From Armatimonadota bacterium (GTDB lineage Bacteria; Armatimonadota; UBA5829; DSUL01), in contig JADLDK010000017.1 of the NCBI GenBank assembly GCA_020846715.1, positions 1 through 64,000 on the forward strand: a stretch of DNA of 64,000 nt, given 5' to 3'. A program made the position numbers and the translations under genes. Position 1 is the first letter of the stretch. Every line of letters begins with the position of its first letter. Shown piece after piece: positions 53,328-62,580 of the stretch. The notes below the pieces were generated by a model. That model did not search any database and was not told the origin of the DNA. It saw only the letters and a list, made by a program, of their open reading frames with translations.

Positions 53328-54329
53328 CTATTTGGAAGGCTGGGCCGTCTGTTTCAGGAGTGGTGTCAGAGCGGCATCAATAGCAGATTCGCTCTCAGGT
53401 AGCTTAATGTCCTTGAAAAGATACCAGTGCTCGACATGTGTGACGCTTTGGCCCGGCTGCAGCTTAACCATTGGACCAAGCGACTCCATCTCAATGAAGT
53501 TTCCAGCTGTATAAGTCTCATAGTTACAGCCCTGATCCGGATAGGTTGCGGATTCCTGATATCCAAAACGCTTCACGAAGAGATTGCCGTTGACGGCATA
53601 GGCAGCCCAGCCCGGCTTATTCTCAAAACCCAGCTTCTGCTCTACCGCATTGGTAGCGTCCACTTTAAGTATCACGAACTTCTTTCCGAGCTTCCAGCGA
53701 GGGTCGGAAAGGTCTGTGTAGTTCCAGAGCACCATAGAGCGGCCAGGCAGTAGCTTCTCGTCATGCGAAATGAAAGGCTCCTGCGGGATTACTTCAATGC
53801 CACCACCCTTCACAATCGTGAGGCCCCACGGCGCCAGGTCTATGGCCCAGAGGTTTTTGTTTGTCAATGTCATTGTCACCGTGACCTGTGTTCCCCTCGG
53901 CTCCAGCGTGACAAGCATCTGCTTCTGAATTCCCGTGGGTTTCTCCGTATCCTGAGTCAAACGAATGCTGGCTGGTTCCTGCATAACCTGGACTGGAGAA
54001 TCGTCCGGGACGTAGGAGCGCGGCTTTTCTTCAGGTGCGTGCCACAGTCTGTGACCACCCCAGGCGTGCCACACACCGTACTCAGTCTCCACCTTATCGC
54101 TCGCCGACAATTCCGCCAGCATATTATCGCCGCCTACAAACCGATACGCGATAATCCGGGGTCCGATATCGCTGGTGACAATGATGTCCACATCTCCATT
54201 GGAGAGTTTGTAGCAATTGGGCTGGTGAAAATAGGGAATCTTTTCGATGGTCACCTTAGCTGCCTCAACTCCTGCAACGCTCAGGAATGCTGCGGCCGCA
54301 AAAGCCACGGCAAGTGTTCGTTTTGTCAT
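53328..54329 (-). CDS. Secreted DUF4380-like, galactose-mutarotase-fold protein
   Basis: From the ATG at 54329 (AAAGGACGAG upstream) the protein is 333 residues with a signal peptide (about 1-23). The body is beta-rich; DVDIIVTSDIGPRIIAYRF, GGHRLWHAPEE and GGIEVIPQEPF resemble the DUF4380/aldose-epimerase-like fold. Such proteins bind or modify sugars, but no catalytic residues are clear. It follows the second GH116 gene by 72 bases on the same strand, suggesting a shared glycan-degrading role. Confidence 0.72.
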   Translation of the reverse strand: MTKRTLAVAFAAAAFLSVAGVEAAKVTIEKIPYFHQPNCYKLSNGDVDIIVTSDIGPRIIAYRFVGGDNMLAELSASDKVETEYGVWHAWGGHRLWHAPEEKPRSYVPDDSPVQVMQEPASIRLTQDTEKPTGIQKQMLVTLEPRGTQVTVTMTLTNKNLWAIDLAPWGLTIVKGGGIEVIPQEPFISHDEKLLPGRSMVLWNYTDLSDPRWKLGKKFVILKVDATNAVEQKLGFENKPGWAAYAVNGNLFVKRFGYQESATYPDQGCNYETYTAGNFIEMESLGPMVKLQPGQSVTHVEHWYLFKDIKLPESESAIDAALTPLLKQTAQPSK

Positions 54330-54401
54330 ACTCGTCCTTTCTGACCGCTGCGCGTCTTCGTCCGGATGCTGCCTTCCCCGCAATACTGTACTCGTCCTCT
54401 T

Positions 54402-56864
54402 TCAAGGGGCGCATGGGGTGTAGCTTATCTTTGAGACATCAATACTGCCGCTGCAGACATCCAGAAAAGGCTTGCCTCCGCGAATGCCGGCATTTCCGTA
54501 GCCGGTGGCCGTTGACAGGAAGCTGACAAAGTCGCCGGGAATGGACGGGGCTATGACCAACTCACGATCCACCGCATCATAGCGGATACCCGTCAGACCC
54601 TGCAGCAGTCCGTAGCTCGACATAGCCCTGGCGTACCAATGCCCGCACTCGTACTCGTCGAACGGATTACGAAAGCGTCCATCATAGCGGTCTCTGGCCG
54701 TGCGGACAATCTGCAGACCCTCTTCTACAAGGCCGTACATCATCAAGTGCGAGGCGACCTGATACTCAATGCCGGTCCAGACTTCGTTTCCGTAGGGGAA
54801 AGGCAAAGTGAGAGGCTCGTCTTTCGGCCAACTGCAAAGTAGCAATCCACCCTCCTGCGCAAAGGCATAGGTAGGGCGCTGGGGGTTGGCGTGCGTCGAG
54901 AGATCTTTGCGATAGTTGTACCGATGCACGCTTTGGAGATGACTGCGCAGCTTCTGCGCGTCCAGAAAGTCGCCAAGACCACTCACGCGCGCCATCCACG
55001 CACCGAGGACTCCATCAGAAAGACATCCGCGCCCATACTGATATTTGGGACCCTCGGTCTGGAGAAGCTCCAGGGCTTCCGGAGAATAGCCTTCACCACC
55101 GGTCGGAGCAGGCGCCCTCAGATTTTCCCACTGGATCTTCTGAAAGAAATACTCACCGTCGAAGAGCTCACTCTCCATTCGGTGAACCCCGCGCTTCAAC
55201 AGAGTCTCATAGTGCCCGGTCTCTTCACCCAGCGCTTTACCCATCTCCAACGCGGCTCTCAAAGCGCCCAGATAGAAGCTGGTACACATCCCATCCGGAC
55301 CCCAGAATTCTATGTCATAGGTGTTGTGGTGCGGCTCTTCGAGGGTACCTGTTTCGCGTGGGTCCCACGTTGCAATGCAGTAGTCCAGGCTGTCCTTTAC
55401 TCTTGGCCAAATGCCTTTCATCCATTCTGTATCACCAGATGTTCGCCAGTCGCGATACACTTTGATGACTCCTCCGAGCTGTCCATCTGCGGCAGCGTGA
55501 AAGTCATGCGCTGCCGGCCGGACAGGCAGGGAGGATCGGAAGTTTTGATGCCCATACTCGTCTTGAGACTCGTGAAACTCCGTTTGCCGGAGCGAGCGCT
55601 CGGCGGAAGGGAAAAGGTGTGGCATTGCCTGTGCGTAATTCCAGACGTGAGTGCAACTTCCCGAGCAGCAGCCAGCGCTGTCGCAACACCCTTCCCACGC
55701 CCAGATTCGCCCATCAGTCTGACGCAGCACTGTCGGAGATTTCAAAATCGCCAGGTTTGAGGCAATAGCTTCGGTAACTTCAGGTGGTAGAGTGCTGCGG
55801 AAGAAGCAGTCTGCAAACTGCGACGACTTTTCGCGAAGTTCGCGCCAGCGCTCGCGCCAGTCTGAAGCGACTGCGTCAATCGAGTCATATCGCGCGGCAT
55901 ACCAGGGGCGATAGTACTCCTTTGTGGGTAATCCGGAAGAACAACAAGAGCTGCCCTCGCCGCAGCCAGAGTTATCAACGTCCTGTCCGTGGCGCTCGGT
56001 GGAACAGGGGATATACCAGCTAAACAGAAGACGAACGACCTGCTCTTTGCCCGGATCAATCTCCAACGGCGCATAGAGACTTGCGCCCGGGCTGGGCTCT
56101 GCGTCCGTTATCGGCCCCGCATCCACAATCGCCGCCTGTTGCACAGCCTTCCACGCCGTAGTCAGTGGGTCAAACCAGCCCCCGCGAAACCAGGCGGTGT
56201 TAACGTGAACCGTATCCAAGCCCTGTAGCTCCGCGTGGAAGTGCGCTTCATCCTCCGGATGCTCCTCAGAGCCAGGCTGAACAAGGGTAAACCCTCTCTC
56301 CCAGTGCTTTACAGACGCCCCCGGCGTGCGCAGTCGCGTGAGGAAATTAGCCGTGTTGAAAGAGAGCACTCCGCTTACGTGTTCTCCGCTGATATTGCTG
56401 ACTCGATACTCCAGACAGGCCACAGGCAGGCTACTATCGTCAATATCTGGCGGCGTAAACGGGCTCCATCCGGTGATCTCAACAGCGACTGGGAGAGCCG
56501 GATCGCTGAGACTGACCATTCCAAATGGGAACCGTGCTCTGAACTCGGCGGCGCCAAATCGCGGAAGGCCCCACGTCTGGCCAGTACCGCCGTTAGCGGC
56601 GCCCGGTAGACCATAAGCTTTCCACATGGGCACAGGTCCTTCGACAACCCGGGCCAGATCAGGTCGGCCAGCAATTGCCAGCCCGGCAAACATCCGTGGT
56701 TCGTTGTAGACTTCCGGGGAATGCCGCAGCGAAAAATGCGAAAGGGCGCCTGTGCCTTCCAGGCAACACATGCCAGCTCCGGTCCCGCCGAGGGGAAAAG
56801 CGACACGGCTGAGGTGCTCAGCGCGATAGACGTCGTTGAAAGGTCTTGCAGCAGGCGCAGACAT
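54402..56864 (-). CDS. GH116 (GBA2-like) beta-glycosidase, cytoplasmic
   Basis: The 820-residue protein has no signal peptide. The N-terminal GBA2 domain begins RVAFPLGGTGAGMCCLEGTG. The catalytic domain carries nucleophile Glu391 in IWAWEGCCDSAG and acid/base Asp517 in HNTYDIEFWGPDG, aligned by eye with eukaryotic GBA2 and bacterial GH116 motifs. Cys-rich stretches (CCDSAGCCSGSC) are typical of bacterial members. It is a compact paralogue of the Tat-exported enzyme at 18962-22699, without the inserted domain. Beta-glucosidase or beta-xylosidase activity is likely from the family. It lies upstream of the mutarotase-fold gene. Confidence 0.92.
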   Translation of the reverse strand: MSAPAARPFNDVYRAEHLSRVAFPLGGTGAGMCCLEGTGALSHFSLRHSPEVYNEPRMFAGLAIAGRPDLARVVEGPVPMWKAYGLPGAANGGTGQTWGLPRFGAAEFRARFPFGMVSLSDPALPVAVEITGWSPFTPPDIDDSSLPVACLEYRVSNISGEHVSGVLSFNTANFLTRLRTPGASVKHWERGFTLVQPGSEEHPEDEAHFHAELQGLDTVHVNTAWFRGGWFDPLTTAWKAVQQAAIVDAGPITDAEPSPGASLYAPLEIDPGKEQVVRLLFSWYIPCSTERHGQDVDNSGCGEGSSCCSSGLPTKEYYRPWYAARYDSIDAVASDWRERWRELREKSSQFADCFFRSTLPPEVTEAIASNLAILKSPTVLRQTDGRIWAWEGCCDSAGCCSGSCTHVWNYAQAMPHLFPSAERSLRQTEFHESQDEYGHQNFRSSLPVRPAAHDFHAAADGQLGGVIKVYRDWRTSGDTEWMKGIWPRVKDSLDYCIATWDPRETGTLEEPHHNTYDIEFWGPDGMCTSFYLGALRAALEMGKALGEETGHYETLLKRGVHRMESELFDGEYFFQKIQWENLRAPAPTGGEGYSPEALELLQTEGPKYQYGRGCLSDGVLGAWMARVSGLGDFLDAQKLRSHLQSVHRYNYRKDLSTHANPQRPTYAFAQEGGLLLCSWPKDEPLTLPFPYGNEVWTGIEYQVASHLMMYGLVEEGLQIVRTARDRYDGRFRNPFDEYECGHWYARAMSSYGLLQGLTGIRYDAVDRELVIAPSIPGDFVSFLSTATGYGNAGIRGGKPFLDVCSGSIDVSKISYTPCAP

Positions 56865-56987
56865 GGTGGTTTCTGACTCTCCGCGAGTATGTTATATGGC
56901 CGACGCACCGAGCCGGCACGCAGCCGTGGCAGAGTCTATCGCCGCTGCTTGCGAGCGTCAAGTCTGTGTCCCGTCGATCTCTTGAGT

Positions 56988-58778
56988 CTACGGCCCGGCG
57001 ACCATATCCGCGTTATCCGCAACCCATAACGCGGGGACGTTTGAGCCGGAAATCGTGAGGCTGCCACGAGGGCCGGTCACGGAGACATACGAACCTGCTT
57101 CGGGTTGTGAGATGCCTGATGCGAGTATGATACGAAGTCCCTTGTCGCCGGATACATCGCTTAACAGGCTTCCATCGTCAATCCGGATTGTGTTGCTCCC
57201 GTCGGAGGCTACAACCCGACCCCAGACTCTGAGCAATAGCCCCTGTGCCAAATCCGCAGCAGCGCTCTGGTTGGTCGCGTCTAACCTTGCGATTGGCGCG
57301 CCCGATCCCGCGACGGCGTCGGCTGCTGACGATATGACCAGCTCTCCGTTATGCAAGTTGACGGTCCCAGACACGTTGACAAGAGTCCCGGCTGTATAGT
57401 TGCGGGATAGCATTACGGCAATACCCGCAGAGCGGTCTGTCTCCTCTATGTAGTAGCGATCACTCAGGGCACGCGTGACAGTCTTTCCTGCCAGGTTGAC
57501 AGCAGTGCCGGCTCCGAAGCGTCTCGCCGCCCCGACTGTCATGACCTGCGGCAAGATGCGTAGAACGCGTCCTTTGGTGTCAGAAGGTCTGGTATTTGGC
57601 GCGACTGCCACGTAAAGCTCACCATCTGCCCCCTCCCCAAATCCTTTGATGTACACTGGCCGCTGCGCTTGTGCGCCGGGGCCGTACTGAAACTCGTAGA
57701 TTTGCACCGGAGACGGTTCAGAAGGACCAAGATAGAAAAAACGATTGGCCAAATCGCCAAAAATATAGCGGCCACGCAGAGCTGGATTGGCCTGACCGCG
57801 ATATACAAAGCCACCAGTAATGGAGATGCCGTCATCATGCGTGTACTCTGCAATGGGGTCCGCAAAACTTACTCCCTGAGTAATCAAAGAATTGTAGAGG
57901 GAAGCATCGTAAACGTGAAATCCTTCCCTTGCTCTCCAACCGAGATTGTCCCCGCTGTGAGCAATGTTGATCTCTTCATAGTTCTCCTGGCCGACATCTG
58001 GCAGTAAGAGAGCTCCTGTCAGCCTGTCAAATGAAAACCGCCACGGATTGCGCAGGCCAAGGCAGAATGTCTCGGGTCTCGCTGAGCTGTCCGCTACAAA
58101 CGGATTGTCATCCGGGATAGCGTACTCGAGATTATCCTGCGTCCTGTCCACATCAATGCGCAGCAGCTTTCCCAGAAACTTGGTCTTGTCCTGTCCATTG
58201 CCGGTTACGTCCGTGTGGCCGAATCCAACGTCGCCGCCGTTTCCGCCATCACCAGAAGAGATGTACAGATAGCCGTCTGGTCCGAAGTGCAGATCCCCGC
58301 CATTATGGTTCATCTGGGGTTCATCATAACTCAGGAGCACTCGCTCCGAAGAAAGATCAGCTACATCCGGATTTCCAGAAACGGTGAACTCCGAGATGAC
58401 ACTCCTGTGATCGTATCCGGGAGAAGTCGCAGGAGCGCTGTAGTACACATAGAACTTCCCAGTAGTCTTGTAGTTTGGGTGAAAGGCCAGACCCAACAGA
58501 CCTCTTTCATCATAGTTGGGACTGATTGCAGTAAGCTTTGATGCGATGTCCAGAAATGGCGTCGCCAAAATCGACCCGTGGCGGTAAATCTTGATTTTTC
58601 CGGTCTGCTCGGCGATAAAGAGGCGCTCATCACCAGCGTTTGTGACTGTCAAAGGAGACTGCAGGCCGGAGGCCAATGTTTGCAACTCAAGTGTGAGATT
58701 GCCCTGTTGAACCGCCGCCTGAAGTGCGACCTGACTCATCAGAAAGACGGCCGTAACAACTACTCCACGCAAGCGCAT
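56988..58778 (-). CDS. Secreted PQQ-type sugar (sorbosone/glucose) dehydrogenase with C-terminal OB-like modules
   Basis: From the ATG at 58778 (GGAGGAGTGG upstream) the protein is 596 residues with a signal peptide (about 1-22). A six-bladed propeller like soluble glucose/sorbosone dehydrogenase follows. It shows NYDERGLLGLAFHPNY, then MNHNGGDLHFGPDGYLYISSG-type sequence with the catalytic-type His, ETFCLGLRNPWRFSFD, and GFVYRGQANPALRGRYIFGD. From about residue 425 two OB-like modules (VTRALSDRYYIEETD; LLLRVWGRVVASDGSN) replace the usual end. PQQ dependence is known for part of the family only. No PQQ synthesis gene is in the window. Confidence 0.85.
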   Translation of the reverse strand: MRLRGVVVTAVFLMSQVALQAAVQQGNLTLELQTLASGLQSPLTVTNAGDERLFIAEQTGKIKIYRHGSILATPFLDIASKLTAISPNYDERGLLGLAFHPNYKTTGKFYVYYSAPATSPGYDHRSVISEFTVSGNPDVADLSSERVLLSYDEPQMNHNGGDLHFGPDGYLYISSGDGGNGGDVGFGHTDVTGNGQDKTKFLGKLLRIDVDRTQDNLEYAIPDDNPFVADSSARPETFCLGLRNPWRFSFDRLTGALLLPDVGQENYEEINIAHSGDNLGWRAREGFHVYDASLYNSLITQGVSFADPIAEYTHDDGISITGGFVYRGQANPALRGRYIFGDLANRFFYLGPSEPSPVQIYEFQYGPGAQAQRPVYIKGFGEGADGELYVAVAPNTRPSDTKGRVLRILPQVMTVGAARRFGAGTAVNLAGKTVTRALSDRYYIEETDRSAGIAVMLSRNYTAGTLVNVSGTVNLHNGELVISSAADAVAGSGAPIARLDATNQSAAADLAQGLLLRVWGRVVASDGSNTIRIDDGSLLSDVSGDKGLRIILASGISQPEAGSYVSVTGPRGSLTISGSNVPALWVADNADMVAGP

Positions 58779-58948
58779 ACCACTCCTCCTTCTCTCGACG
58801 CAGTGAACGCTCGCCAGTCTCTGTTGCCTGCGCCGCTCTCCGCTCTTCATTTTATCAGCGAGGCGGTGGATAGTCGAGACTCGTCCACGCGCTGCCAGAC
58901 TTACAGGACGAATGTTCACCCTTATGGAAGCTTTTCTGCACAAAAGAT

Positions 58949-58977
58949 TTGACACACAACAAGCCGATACCTATAAT
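58949..58977 (+). promoter_or_regulatory. Perfect consensus sigma-70 promoter
   Basis: TTGACA (58949-58954), 17 bases, TATAAT (58972-58977). Transcription should start near 58984 and read the 59032 gene. It is the only exact consensus promoter I found. Confidence 0.85.
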
Positions 58978-58989
58978 ACCGACACTTAA

Positions 58990-59008
58990 GCCGCCTGCTC
59001 AAGGCGGC
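58990..59008 (+). promoter_or_regulatory. 5'-end hairpin in the leader of the 59032 gene
   Basis: GCCGCC and GGCGGC pair around TGCTCAA only a few bases after the predicted transcription start. Such 5' hairpins often protect mRNA from decay; here that is inference. Confidence 0.45.
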
Positions 59009-59031
59009 GCGCGCACTTGGAGAAAACTACT

Positions 59032-59730
59032 ATGCCCTTTCGCTCTAGCCTGAAAAAGGCTTTTGCTGTAGTTGGAGTGACAGCGCTCGCAGCGCCAGCC
59101 TTCTCCTACAGCATTGTCAATGTGCCAACAGCTAACCAGGCTGCCCTGCACGAGTTCAACATAGCGTACTACAATATGTCGGTGCGCAAGCTCCCCGTTA
59201 CGCACAAGGATATCTACATCGGGTACTCAACAGTGGCGCCCAATCTGGAGCTGGAGTGGATCCACGTTGACATCAACAAAGGCGCTCCCTCTCAGGACAT
59301 TGTCAACGCGACCTACAAAATACTTGCAGAGACACCCAAGCTCCCAGATGTGGTTCTGGGCGTCAAGAACATCTTCAGCGATGACAATTCACCCGATCCA
59401 GATGAGCAGAAGGCGTCTTACTATATCGCCACAGCCAAGACACTCAATCCACCAAAGCCCGGACAGCCGTGGCATCCTGTCGTGCGCCTGCATGTCAACT
59501 ATGGCACGCGGGAGCATCGCGGTCTCTTTGGCGGCCTCCAGATCGCTATTACACCACGTCTGGGAGTCGCAGCGATGAAGTTCACGAATTCCCACTACGT
59601 AGATACGTTTTTCGGGAATTCTTCTGAGCTGGCGGCGGTGTATTCTCTCGGCAAGAATGCCCCCAATATCAAAGCAGGGACTCTTGGACACCATCGCTGG
59701 GTCGGCATCGACTACAGCCTTCATTACTGA
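59032..59730 (+). CDS. Secreted, probably outer-membrane beta-barrel-like protein
   Basis: From the ATG at 59032 (GGAG nine bases upstream) the product is 232 residues. A signal peptide (about 1-26, ending PAFSY) is followed by alternating amphipathic strands such as KDIYIGYSTVAPNLELEWIHVD and VVRLHVNYGTREHRGLFGG. The pattern resembles YjbH-like beta-barrel proteins linked to exopolysaccharide, but the match is weak. A consensus promoter, a 5' hairpin and a strong terminator make it an isolated, probably highly expressed gene. No firm function can be given. Confidence 0.7.
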   Translation: MPFRSSLKKAFAVVGVTALAAPAFSYSIVNVPTANQAALHEFNIAYYNMSVRKLPVTHKDIYIGYSTVAPNLELEWIHVDINKGAPSQDIVNATYKILAETPKLPDVVLGVKNIFSDDNSPDPDEQKASYYIATAKTLNPPKPGQPWHPVVRLHVNYGTREHRGLFGGLQIAITPRLGVAAMKFTNSHYVDTFFGNSSELAAVYSLGKNAPNIKAGTLGHHRWVGIDYSLHY

Positions 59731-59790
59731 GAGATTCGCTGAAGTCACTTCTGCGACGGACTTTGTTTGAGCCAGAGTCTTTTGTTTCAG

Positions 59791-59822
59791 GCGCGAGAGC
59801 TTTGCTCCCGCGCTTTTCTTTT
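59791..59822 (+). terminator. Rho-independent terminator after the 59032 gene
   Basis: GCGCGAGAGC (59791-59800) pairs with GCTCCCGCGC (59804-59813), one mismatch, loop TTT, followed by TTTTCTTTT. Confidence 0.88.
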
Positions 59823-59894
59823 GTCCGGTTGCAACGGCGACATCCAGAGGCGAATAATAGGGTGAGACACTGATTCAAAGGAAGGAGTCTGTGC

Positions 59895-60464
59895 GTGACA
59901 TCGACGGTTCAACGCTGCGGCTGGGCGAAATCAGAGTTGCTGCAGACATATCACGATACGGTCTGGGGAGTACCGGCGCACGATGACCGGCTTCTGTATG
60001 AAATGCTTATTCTGGACGGCGCCCAGGCCGGACTGAGCTGGGAGATCATCCTCAAGAAGCGAGACGGATACTACCGTGCGTTTGCCGGTTTTGATCCGCA
60101 GCAGGTCGCGCTCTTTGACGGGCACAAAATCGCGCAGCTGATACGCGATCCTTCAATTGTACGCAACCGTCTGAAGATTCAGTCCGCTGTGGTGAACGCG
60201 CGCTGCTTTCTGAGTATTCAGGAGGAGTTCGGATCGTTTGACAACTATCTCTGGGCGTGGGTAGGGCGCCGTCCAGTGGTTAACAACTGGAAATCTCTGG
60301 CTGATGTTCCCGCCAGGACTGAGCTGTCTGACGCGCTCAGTAAAGACCTGAGCAGGCGCGGCTTTACTTTCGTGGGATCAACGATCTGCTACGCTTTTCT
60401 CCAATCTGCAGGACTCGTCAACGACCATCTCGTTTCGTGCTTTCGTCACTTACAGCTCACCTGA
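59895..60464 (+). CDS. tag: DNA-3-methyladenine glycosylase I
   Basis: Base-excision repair enzyme that removes 3-methyladenine from DNA. The 189-residue protein has the family start RCGWA and YHDTVWGVP. All four zinc ligands are present: Cys8, His20, His178 and Cys182 (NDHLVSCF), in the same arrangement as E. coli Tag. AGLSWEIILKKRDGYY and GFTFVGSTICYAFLQ are also conserved. It starts with GTG at 59895; AAGGAG lies 7 bases upstream. It stands alone. Confidence 0.95.
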   Translation: MTSTVQRCGWAKSELLQTYHDTVWGVPAHDDRLLYEMLILDGAQAGLSWEIILKKRDGYYRAFAGFDPQQVALFDGHKIAQLIRDPSIVRNRLKIQSAVVNARCFLSIQEEFGSFDNYLWAWVGRRPVVNNWKSLADVPARTELSDALSKDLSRRGFTFVGSTICYAFLQSAGLVNDHLVSCFRHLQLT

Positions 60465-60776
60465 AGCAATTACTGGAACTTCCATCAGAGCGCAGCGCAA
60501 ACTGCGACGTGTGCGATAGAATGGATATGATTTTCACTCCTTCGCACCTGTCAGCGAAGAACTAACTAACGGCCAGTGAACAGGTCGAACTGGAGAAAAA
60601 GGGATGAGATCGCCCCAGTCCCGGAACCGTCGGGTATGCGAACACTGCTGCTGGGTATCCTGGGCGGCAGCAGACTACGCCTGCGCAGGTTCAGGCGAGT
60701 CTAAACTCCACGTGCGGTTCTCTCTCCTTCTGGCAACGCAGAAGAGCCTGAGAGTTTCGCCCTCAATCTTCGATTT
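60465..60776. other. 312-bp intergenic region with several inverted repeats
   Basis: No supported gene. The stretch contains a CTGCTG/CAGCAG hairpin (about 60646-60672), a GCCTG/CAGGC element (about 60679-60696) and a CTTCTG/CAGAAG hairpin (about 60727-60744) nested in CTCTC/GAGAG, all shortly before the J-protein gene. It could be a structured leader or small RNA; I recognise no known class. Confidence 0.4.
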
Positions 60777-61658
60777 ATGCGCAATCTGAGTCGTGAAAGC
60801 TGCTACGAAATCCTGAGAATAAGGCCAGGAGCGGGCCCTCTCGAAGTGCAAAGGGCTTTTCGTCAGCGTGTACTCGAGTGTCACCCGGACCTGCAGAAAG
60901 ACCCTGCAGTCGCCTCAGAGGCTGAGTTGAAGCGAGTCGTCCATGCCTACCGTCTCCTGACCAGCGGGCGCGCTCTCTCACGACACGACCTCCTCGAAGA
61001 AGCTTTCAAAGCCACGGCGGAATCTTCCGACGCATCCGAGCAATCGGCTAGTCCGACGCTGCCACGCCTTACTGTGTCCTCAACGCAGGCGGCTGCCTTG
61101 ATGGTGGGCGTCGCGACTCTGAATGTATTTCTGTTTCTGATCCTCTACCACATTCTCTCATCTCCACCACCCGCAGGGTTTCCCGCTGTCTTTGAGTTGG
61201 CGCCAGATCAGATTGCGTGCGTGGTTGTGTTTCTGAGCGCACAGGTACCCGGAGCTGCAGCGGCGGCAGGAGAGAACGTCATCTTAGCCAACATGTTTCT
61301 CAGAAGCGCGCTGGGCGGAATTGTCTTCGGCACGATTTCTCTGTTCCTGGGTGTCTTTCCTATACTGTCACAGTCAGAACTGAGCTCCGGCGTTGAGGGC
61401 CTTTTGGCGACGTCACTAGGGTGCGTGCTGGCCGGGTTGTGCGGAGGCGCGCTGGGCGGAATGATCCTGTACACCATGCGTCGCTATGAGGTCGCAATAC
61501 ACCATCGTGGCGGCCAGAGCATCTTGCAGAACCGCATTACCGGAGCGGCCGTTGCCTGTGCCAACGTTGGCCTGGCCTGGATAGCCATTCTTATCACAGT
61601 GGCGCTGGTCCTCGGGATACCAGCAGGACTGTTGGCCTTTGTGCACGCTGTGTTTTAG
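60777..61658 (+). CDS. Membrane-bound J-domain protein
   Basis: The 293-residue protein begins with a J domain (residues 5 to about 65) including the HPD motif at 36-38 (LECHPDLQ), so it can stimulate an Hsp70. A linker (about 75-100) leads to four membrane segments (about 103-125, 175-200, 215-240 and 262-288). The J domain should face the cytoplasm and recruit DnaK to the membrane. The substrate is unknown. The start lacks a clear ribosome-binding site. No chaperone gene is adjacent. Confidence 0.82.
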   Translation: MRNLSRESCYEILRIRPGAGPLEVQRAFRQRVLECHPDLQKDPAVASEAELKRVVHAYRLLTSGRALSRHDLLEEAFKATAESSDASEQSASPTLPRLTVSSTQAAALMVGVATLNVFLFLILYHILSSPPPAGFPAVFELAPDQIACVVVFLSAQVPGAAAAAGENVILANMFLRSALGGIVFGTISLFLGVFPILSQSELSSGVEGLLATSLGCVLAGLCGGALGGMILYTMRRYEVAIHHRGGQSILQNRITGAAVACANVGLAWIAILITVALVLGIPAGLLAFVHAVF

Positions 61659-61784
61659 TCTATCAGTCCGCCGTACTCAATCAACTTCCGACGGACGATT
61701 TTTCGTAGAAACTATGGCTTTTGTCGAGATTGGTGATAAAATGATGTAACCGATTTCGCCAGCTTACACAGGAGAAAGCTACAA

Positions 61785-62519
61785 GTGAGAACGAGGTTGT
61801 TGCAGTCAATTTCAGAGCCGCCACTTCGCCGCGCGCGAGTGTCGGCGTGTGCGGCAGGCTTTACGCTGATAGAGCTTCTCGTAGTCATTGCTATCATCGC
61901 CATTCTGGCCGCGATCCTCTTCCCGGTTTTCAGCAATGCTCGGGAGCGTGGGCGGCAGACCATGTGTCTGAGCAATATGAAGCAGTTGGGCTACTGCTTC
62001 CGCATGTACATGGATGACAACAAAGGCCGAATGCCCAACATTAACCACACGACTGAAACGCGCCTGCAGGACTGGGCGGGAGTGCCTCGCGTTTTTGAGA
62101 AACCCGTTTTTGAGATGGGCTCACTGTGGCCTTACGCGAAAGACCGGAAGCTGTACCAGTGCCCGACGGATAAGAACAAGCCGGCCGTCAGGTGCACCAA
62201 CAAGCCGCGAGACTACGGACTGTCTTACTCAGTGAACGAAGCGCTTCAGATGGCGAACATAGACGCTGCCTTCAGCTACAACAGCCCGTCGCAGTGCCTG
62301 TTAATGGTGCATGAGTCGCGCGACACGATCAATGACGGGTATTACAACTGGACCTACGCAGGCTCCAACCGTGATACGGGTAGCGTCGTCCATTATGATG
62401 GCACCACTATCTGCTACTGCGACATGCACGCCAAGAGAATCTCGTACACGGAGCTTGAAAAGGAGCGCACAACGCTGATTGCCCCTCCCGTGAACAAACC
62501 GGCCTGGGCGTTGTTCTAA
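61785..62519 (+). CDS. Prepilin-type protein with DUF1559-like C-terminus
   Basis: The 244-residue protein has a type II secretion/type IV pilin leader: cleavage is expected after Gly25 in [18 protein letters not shown], with the conserved Glu at position 5 of the mature form (Glu30). The C-terminal part ([35 protein letters not shown]) is like the many DUF1559-type proteins of Planctomycetota and Armatimonadota, whose role is unknown. GTG at 61785 follows GGAGAAAG. A strong bidirectional terminator follows. The substrate of a prepilin peptidase encoded elsewhere. Confidence 0.9.
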   Translation: MRTRLLQSISEPPLRRARVSACAAGFTLIELLVVIAIIAILAAILFPVFSNARERGRQTMCLSNMKQLGYCFRMYMDDNKGRMPNINHTTETRLQDWAGVPRVFEKPVFEMGSLWPYAKDRKLYQCPTDKNKPAVRCTNKPRDYGLSYSVNEALQMANIDAAFSYNSPSQCLLMVHESRDTINDGYYNWTYAGSNRDTGSVVHYDGTTICYCDMHAKRISYTELEKERTTLIAPPVNKPAWALF

Positions 62520-62541
62520 CAAAATCAGTATCCATCTCACT

Positions 62542-62580
62542 GAGGATCTCGCGCTTGGCTCAAGCGAGGTCCTCGCTATT
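62542..62580. terminator. Bidirectional terminator between prepilin-like and FKBP genes
   Basis: GAGGATCT (62542-62549) pairs with AGGTCCTC (62567-62574), and CGCTTG with CAAGCG inside it, giving a 14-bp interrupted stem followed by CTATTTTAT. Confidence 0.85.

Noticed and set aside
60708-60722. CACGTGCGGTTC resembling group II intron domain V
   Set aside because: No GAAA-capped partner strand and no intron protein nearby.
60746-60755. Glycine-riboswitch-like ACTCTCAGGC on the minus strand
   Set aside because: The remaining conserved segments of the aptamer are missing and the downstream context is not a glycine gene.
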